Below are positions 60,900-64,000 of a DNA stretch of 64,000 bases, one piece after another. How positions within the stretch are numbered: position 1 is the first letter of the stretch; each line of letters begins with the position of its first letter. The stretch comes from Mycobacteroides chelonae (GTDB taxonomy: Bacteria > Actinomycetota > Actinomycetes > Mycobacteriales > Mycobacteriaceae): assembly GCF_016767715.1 (NCBI RefSeq), contig NZ_CP050145.1, positions 4,340,001-4,404,000 on the forward strand, written 5' to 3'. The notes under the pieces were generated by a model. That model searched no databases. It was given only the letters and a program-made list of their open reading frames with translations, and was not told the DNA's origin. The position numbers were made by a program, and so were the translations under genes.

Positions 60900-61571
60900 G
60901 TGAGTACCCCGAGCGTCACCGAAACGGCGGCGGCGCGGGTTTTGCTGTTCGGCACCCGCCGACTGCCCCGCATTCTGCGTGACCTCCCCGTGGACCGGGT
61001 CGAGGGATCCGACGCGGTGCGCGCACTCCTGGATGCGCTTCCGGACGGCACGCCCCGGCTCATCGTGGTCGGCGGAGACGGTGATCTGGGGCAGGTGCTG
61101 ACCAGGCTGATGCGCACCGAAAGACTGGACGTGGAGTTAGGTTTCGTGCCGGATCGCCGTTCACGCGCACGCCGGACCTATCGGATCGGGATCGGCGCGG
61201 CCCGCCGGGCCCGCACGGGCCGCGCACACCGGGTGCCACTCATCCGGGACGACACCGGCGCTGCCCTTGCCGGGCGCGCCTCATGGCAGGGCACCGACGG
61301 CGAAGCGGTCACCGGTGAGGCCACAGTCGATGACACCCTGCTGTTCGAGGGCAACGCCGCCGTCGACATCGAACCCATCGAAGCGCTGCCGGGCCTGCGA
61401 GCAAGCGTCCGGGGCCGAGCGCGCCTCCTGCCCCGCCGCTGGGTGACCGGACGGGCGGCTCAGCTGGGAACCGAAGGTGCCGTCGTGATCCGTGACGGTG
61501 TCGCGGGCGCTCGTCCCGTCACCCGGTCCACGTTCTATCGGCACCAGCAGGGCTGGTTGCTCGTCCGGTAG
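60900..61571 (+). CDS. Conserved protein with kinase-like GGDG motif (Rv0358-like)
   Basis: A 223-residue protein matching the position of Rv0358, next to purA. The region LIVVGGDGDLGQVLTRLMR resembles the nucleotide-binding GGDGT loop of diacylglycerol and NAD kinases. Later parts are basic (RRSRARRTYRIGIGAARRAR) with a beta-rich C-terminus ending in TFYRHQQGWLLVR. The catalytic residues of a complete lipid kinase are not clearly present. GTG 60900 is preceded by GAAGGAGG. It is followed 10 bases later by the protease gene. Confidence 0.8.
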   Translation: MSTPSVTETAAARVLLFGTRRLPRILRDLPVDRVEGSDAVRALLDALPDGTPRLIVVGGDGDLGQVLTRLMRTERLDVELGFVPDRRSRARRTYRIGIGAARRARTGRAHRVPLIRDDTGAALAGRASWQGTDGEAVTGEATVDDTLLFEGNAAVDIEPIEALPGLRASVRGRARLLPRRWVTGRAAQLGTEGAVVIRDGVAGARPVTRSTFYRHQQGWLLVR

Positions 61572-61581
61572 CTTCGCACCG

Positions 61582-62346
61582 GTGAAGACCTCCCAGTCCG
61601 TCCGTCCCAGCCCGGTCTTTCTCGCGCTCGTCGCACTCACCGTTGCCGGGGCGGTGCTCGCGTGGCTCGGCGGCAATTCCACCGAGCCGCTGGCCCGCGG
61701 CGGGGTGTTCGTCTTCGTGTTCACCGGCTGGGTGGTGTCCCTGTGCCTGCACGAGTTCGGACACGCGTACACGGCTTGGCGTTTCGGCGACACCCAGGCA
61801 CGCGGATACCTGACGTTGAACCCGCTGCAGTACACCGATCCCGTGCTCTCGATGGTGCTGCCGCTGGTGTTCATCGCACTCGGCGGCATCGGGCTTCCCG
61901 GCGGCGCGGTGTACGTGCACACCGCCGGGATGACCAACCGGCAGCGCACCCAGGTGAGCCTGGCCGGGCCGAGCGCCAATGCCGCACTCGCGGTACTGAT
62001 TCTGGGGACGACAGCGCTTTTCGCCGATCGCGACCATGTGGTGTTCTGGGCGGCGATGGCCTACCTCGGTTTCCTCCAGGTGACGGCGGTGGTGCTCAAC
62101 CTGTTGCCCGTGCCGGGTTTGGACGGCTACGGCGCGCTCGAGCCGCACTTGAGCCCGAAAACGCAACGCACGCTTGCCAATGCCAAGACGTTCGGATTCC
62201 TGATCCTGTTCGTGCTGTTGATGTCGCCGCCGATCAACAGGGCATTCTTCGATGCGGTCTACTGGATCGTCGCGTCATTGGGCGTCGACCCCGATCTCTC
62301 CCGTATCGGCGGCTGGCTGTTCCGCTTCTGGGGCAAGCTGCTCTAG
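61582..62346 (+). CDS. Site-2 protease family membrane protein (Rv0359-like)
   Basis: A 254-residue M50-type integral membrane protein with about six hydrophobic helices. The zinc motif is CLHEFGHAYTAWRFGD, and the third ligand is in LPVPGLDGYG. A further G-rich stretch is GGIGLPGGAVYVH. It would cut membrane proteins inside the bilayer. GTG 61582 starts 10 bases after the preceding gene. No PDZ domain or dedicated anti-sigma factor is nearby. Confidence 0.9.
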   Translation: MKTSQSVRPSPVFLALVALTVAGAVLAWLGGNSTEPLARGGVFVFVFTGWVVSLCLHEFGHAYTAWRFGDTQARGYLTLNPLQYTDPVLSMVLPLVFIALGGIGLPGGAVYVHTAGMTNRQRTQVSLAGPSANAALAVLILGTTALFADRDHVVFWAAMAYLGFLQVTAVVLNLLPVPGLDGYGALEPHLSPKTQRTLANAKTFGFLILFVLLMSPPINRAFFDAVYWIVASLGVDPDLSRIGGWLFRFWGKLL

Positions 62347-62359
62347 CCGGAACCGACCG

Positions 62360-63271
62360 CTACCAGTTGGCGTGTTCCTCGCAATGCTCCTGCGCCTCAG
62401 GGGGTTCCACCTGGATGGTGGCATGAGGAAGACCACGCTCGGCCAGTACGGACCGTGCTGCCGCCAGCACCTGCGCTGCGTCGGCCGTGCTGGTCAGGTG
62501 CGCGGTGGCCATGTCCTTTCCGGGCACCAGGGTCCACACATGCAGGTCGTGCACGCTGCTCACGCCGTCCACCGCCAGTAACGCGGCACGCAGCTCGTCG
62601 ACGTCGATGTGCTTGGGCGAGGTCTCCGTCAGGATGCGCAGCGCGGCCCGCGCCAGCGAGAACGCGCGCGGCAGGATCCACAGCGAAATCAGGACACCGA
62701 CCACAATGTCGGCGTATCGCCAGCCCGTGGTCAGGGTGATGATCGCCGCCACGAGTACCCCGACGCTGCCGACGGCATCGGCCAGCACCTCCATGTAGGC
62801 GCCGCGCACCGCGAGACTGCTTTCCGCGTGTGAGCGCAGCAGCCGGATCACCACGACATTGGCGGCCAGACCGGCCAGCGCGACCACCATCATCGGCAGA
62901 CCCGGCACTTCCGGGGGTGCGCCACCGGTGAGACGCTCCACCGCTTCGTACATGACGAACGCCGCGATGCCGGTGAGCAGCGCCGCGTTGACGATCGCGG
63001 TGAGCACCTCTGCCCGGTGCCATCCATAAGTCCGTGCCGCCGAGGTACTGCCGCGGCGCGCCAGCAGGATGGCGCTGAGCCCCATGATGAGCCCGACCAG
63101 ATCGGTGAGCATGTGGCCCGCATCGGCCAGCAGGGCCAGCGAGTTGATCAGCAAGGCGACGACAAGCTCGAGCACGAAGAAGGAGCCGACGATGCCCAGC
63201 GAGACCCACATTCGTCCCACCCGGGCGTCGGCCGGATTGCCTACATGCCCGTGATCGTGACCGGCTCCCAC
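62360..63271 (-). CDS. Cation diffusion facilitator (zinc/cadmium efflux)
   Basis: A 303-residue CDF protein with six membrane helices and a cytoplasmic C-terminal domain. The His-rich N-terminus GAGHDHGHVG, the helix II site in LLADAGHMLTDLVGL, and the helix V site in VLADAVGSVG give the metal-binding pattern of zinc CDFs. GTG 63271 is chosen because GAGAGG precedes it and the -10 element lies just upstream. It is controlled by the operator described separately. Confidence 0.93.
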   Translation of the reverse strand: MGAGHDHGHVGNPADARVGRMWVSLGIVGSFFVLELVVALLINSLALLADAGHMLTDLVGLIMGLSAILLARRGSTSAARTYGWHRAEVLTAIVNAALLTGIAAFVMYEAVERLTGGAPPEVPGLPMMVVALAGLAANVVVIRLLRSHAESSLAVRGAYMEVLADAVGSVGVLVAAIITLTTGWRYADIVVGVLISLWILPRAFSLARAALRILTETSPKHIDVDELRAALLAVDGVSSVHDLHVWTLVPGKDMATAHLTSTADAAQVLAAARSVLAERGLPHATIQVEPPEAQEHCEEHANW

Positions 63272-63291
63272 TGTGATTCCTCTCGACCTCT

Positions 63292-63323
63292 CGAACTTAT
63301 ATGCAAAAGTTCGCATAGGCCAA
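63292..63323 (-). promoter_or_regulatory. Promoter and inverted-repeat operator of the cation diffusion facilitator
   Basis: CGAACTT (63292-63298) and AAGTTCG (63307-63313) form perfect 7-base arms with an 8-base AT-rich spacer. On the minus strand a -10 TATAAG (63296-63301) lies inside the repeat, and a weak -35 TTGGCC is at 63318-63323, 16 bases apart. A metal-sensing repressor of the ArsR/SmtB type would fit such a site; no such regulator gene is in the window. Confidence 0.6.
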
Positions 63324-63412
63324 TGGGTCATTCCGCCCGCCGCGCTTCGCCGACACGCCGCGCGGTGGCGGATTCGTATCGCACATTGCCGCCACAAGAC
63401 GGCGTGTCGACG

Positions 63413-63841
63413 TCAGGAAGTAAGTAGCGCGGGGCGAGCGGCCGGATCGCAGTCGTCGAGCAGATCGCAGCACCGCGCGAATTCGTGGCTCTCGCCGATC
63501 AGCTGGGCGGCGCGCGCCAGGGCTGCCACCGCTCGCAGGAAACCACGGTTGGGCTCATGCGAGTAGGGCACCGGCCCAAAGCCCTTCCATCCGTTCCGTC
63601 GCAACTGGTCCAGGCCCCGGTGATACCCGGTACGCGCGAATGCGTAGGCGGTGATGATGCTGCCGACCGAGCCGTCACCGTCCAGCGCATTCTCCGCCAG
63701 TTCGGCCCAGGCGATCGATGCGGAGGGGTACGCCGCCGCGACCGCGGCAGGATCCCGGCCCTCGATCAGGGCCGACTCGGCCTCGGCGTCTCCGGGTAGC
63801 AGCACAGGCTCGGGACCCAGCAGATCATGCATTGGACTCAT
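63413..63841 (-). CDS. DUF3151 family protein (Rv0360c-like)
   Basis: A 142-residue soluble protein of the actinobacterial DUF3151 family. Typical stretches are LLGPEPVLLPGDAEAE, PSASIAWAELAENAL, AYAFARTGYHRGLDQLRRNG and YSHEPNRGFLRAV. Its role is unknown. ATG 63841 gives MSPMHDLLGP; ATG 63832 (MHDLLG) is also possible. Tandem with the CDF gene on the same strand, but separated by the CDF promoter region. Confidence 0.88.
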   Translation of the reverse strand: MSPMHDLLGPEPVLLPGDAEAESALIEGRDPAAVAAAYPSASIAWAELAENALDGDGSVGSIITAYAFARTGYHRGLDQLRRNGWKGFGPVPYSHEPNRGFLRAVAALARAAQLIGESHEFARCCDLLDDCDPAARPALLTS

Positions 63842-63944
63842 GCAGCCATTCTGACGCCAACCCGATCCCGCGATCGCGATAGGGTGGGCGCGGTCGATCG
63901 CGCCTGCGCGAAAGAGCGCTAAGCACGGATAAGGAACGAAACGC

Positions 63945-64000
63945 ATGGCGAACCCCACCGGTGGAAATTCCGAGGCCAAGCCCGACTCACAGGGCGACGA
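63945..64000 (+). CDS. Start of a further gene (Rv0361-like position), 3' end outside window
   Basis: ATG 63945 follows AAGGAACG and opens MANPTGGNSEAKPDSQGDD, which is cut by the window end. The hydrophilic N-terminus would suit the membrane protein at the Rv0361 position, but the visible part is too short to prove identity. Confidence 0.5.
   Translation, partial: MANPTGGNSEAKPDSQGD

Overview
The window is chromosomal DNA of a rapidly growing member of the Mycobacteriaceae, most likely the Mycobacteroides (abscessus/chelonae) group; the genus call is an inference. The evidence is high-GC, very dense coding sequence together with PknG/GlnX/GlnH, the F420-dependent glucose-6-phosphate dehydrogenase Fgd1, an MmpL transporter, LpqL-type lipoprotein peptidases and MutT3. 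Gene order from 1 to 2 kb and from 18.5 to 40.3 kb follows the M. tuberculosis Rv0423c to Rv0406c block (thiC, thiD, Rv0421c, lpqL, thiG, thiS, thiO, thiE, mutT3, glnX, glnH, pknG, ackA, pta, fgd1, Rv0406c). I see no tRNA, rRNA, insertion sequence, phage gene or CRISPR array, and no gene-free stretch longer than about 150 bases.

Layout. 1-2.05 kb: end of thiC, thiD and a small hydrolase. 2.05-18.5 kb: a block not present at this position in M. tuberculosis. It starts with a KstR-like TetR regulator carrying its own KstR-type operator and a PucR regulator. A catabolic cluster follows: aminobutyraldehyde dehydrogenase, copper amine oxidase, universal stress protein, APC permease, GABA aminotransferase, succinate-semialdehyde dehydrogenase, agmatine deiminase and an amidase. 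Together these can take agmatine through N-carbamoylputrescine, putrescine, 4-aminobutyraldehyde, GABA and succinate semialdehyde to succinate. The carbamoylputrescine step would have to be done by the amidase-signature protein, because no nitrilase-type AguB is present. A TauD-type dioxygenase, a Nudix hydrolase and an MmpS-like secreted protein close the block. 18.5-26.3 kb: two tandem M28 peptidase lipoproteins, an ABC exporter, and thiOSG under a TPP riboswitch divergent from thiE. 26.3-32 kb: lipoprotein/mutT3 divergent from the glnX-glnH-pknG amino-acid-sensing operon.

32-40.3 kb: an overlapping alpha-mannosidase-pta-ackA operon, a Ddn-like reductase, fgd1 and a metallo-beta-lactamase-fold hydrolase. 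40.3-47 kb: a seven-gene operon (polar amino-acid ABC transporter, GNAT acetyltransferase, three LLM-class flavin monooxygenases) that resembles the Bacillus yxe/ytm systems for uptake, N-acetylation and oxidative cleavage of S-substituted cysteines. 47-53.3 kb: an F420/FMN split-barrel protein, a TetR regulator divergent from a carotenoid oxygenase, and an MmpL with a partner lipoprotein. 53.3-56.8 kb: metZ, rhodanese, a membrane-anchored protein and purT in one operon. 56.8-64 kb: a UBP-type zinc-finger protein divergent from a Na+/H+ antiporter, a thioesterase and purA, an Rv0358-like protein with a site-2-protease homologue, a cation diffusion facilitator with a clear operator, a DUF3151 protein and the first codons of one more gene.
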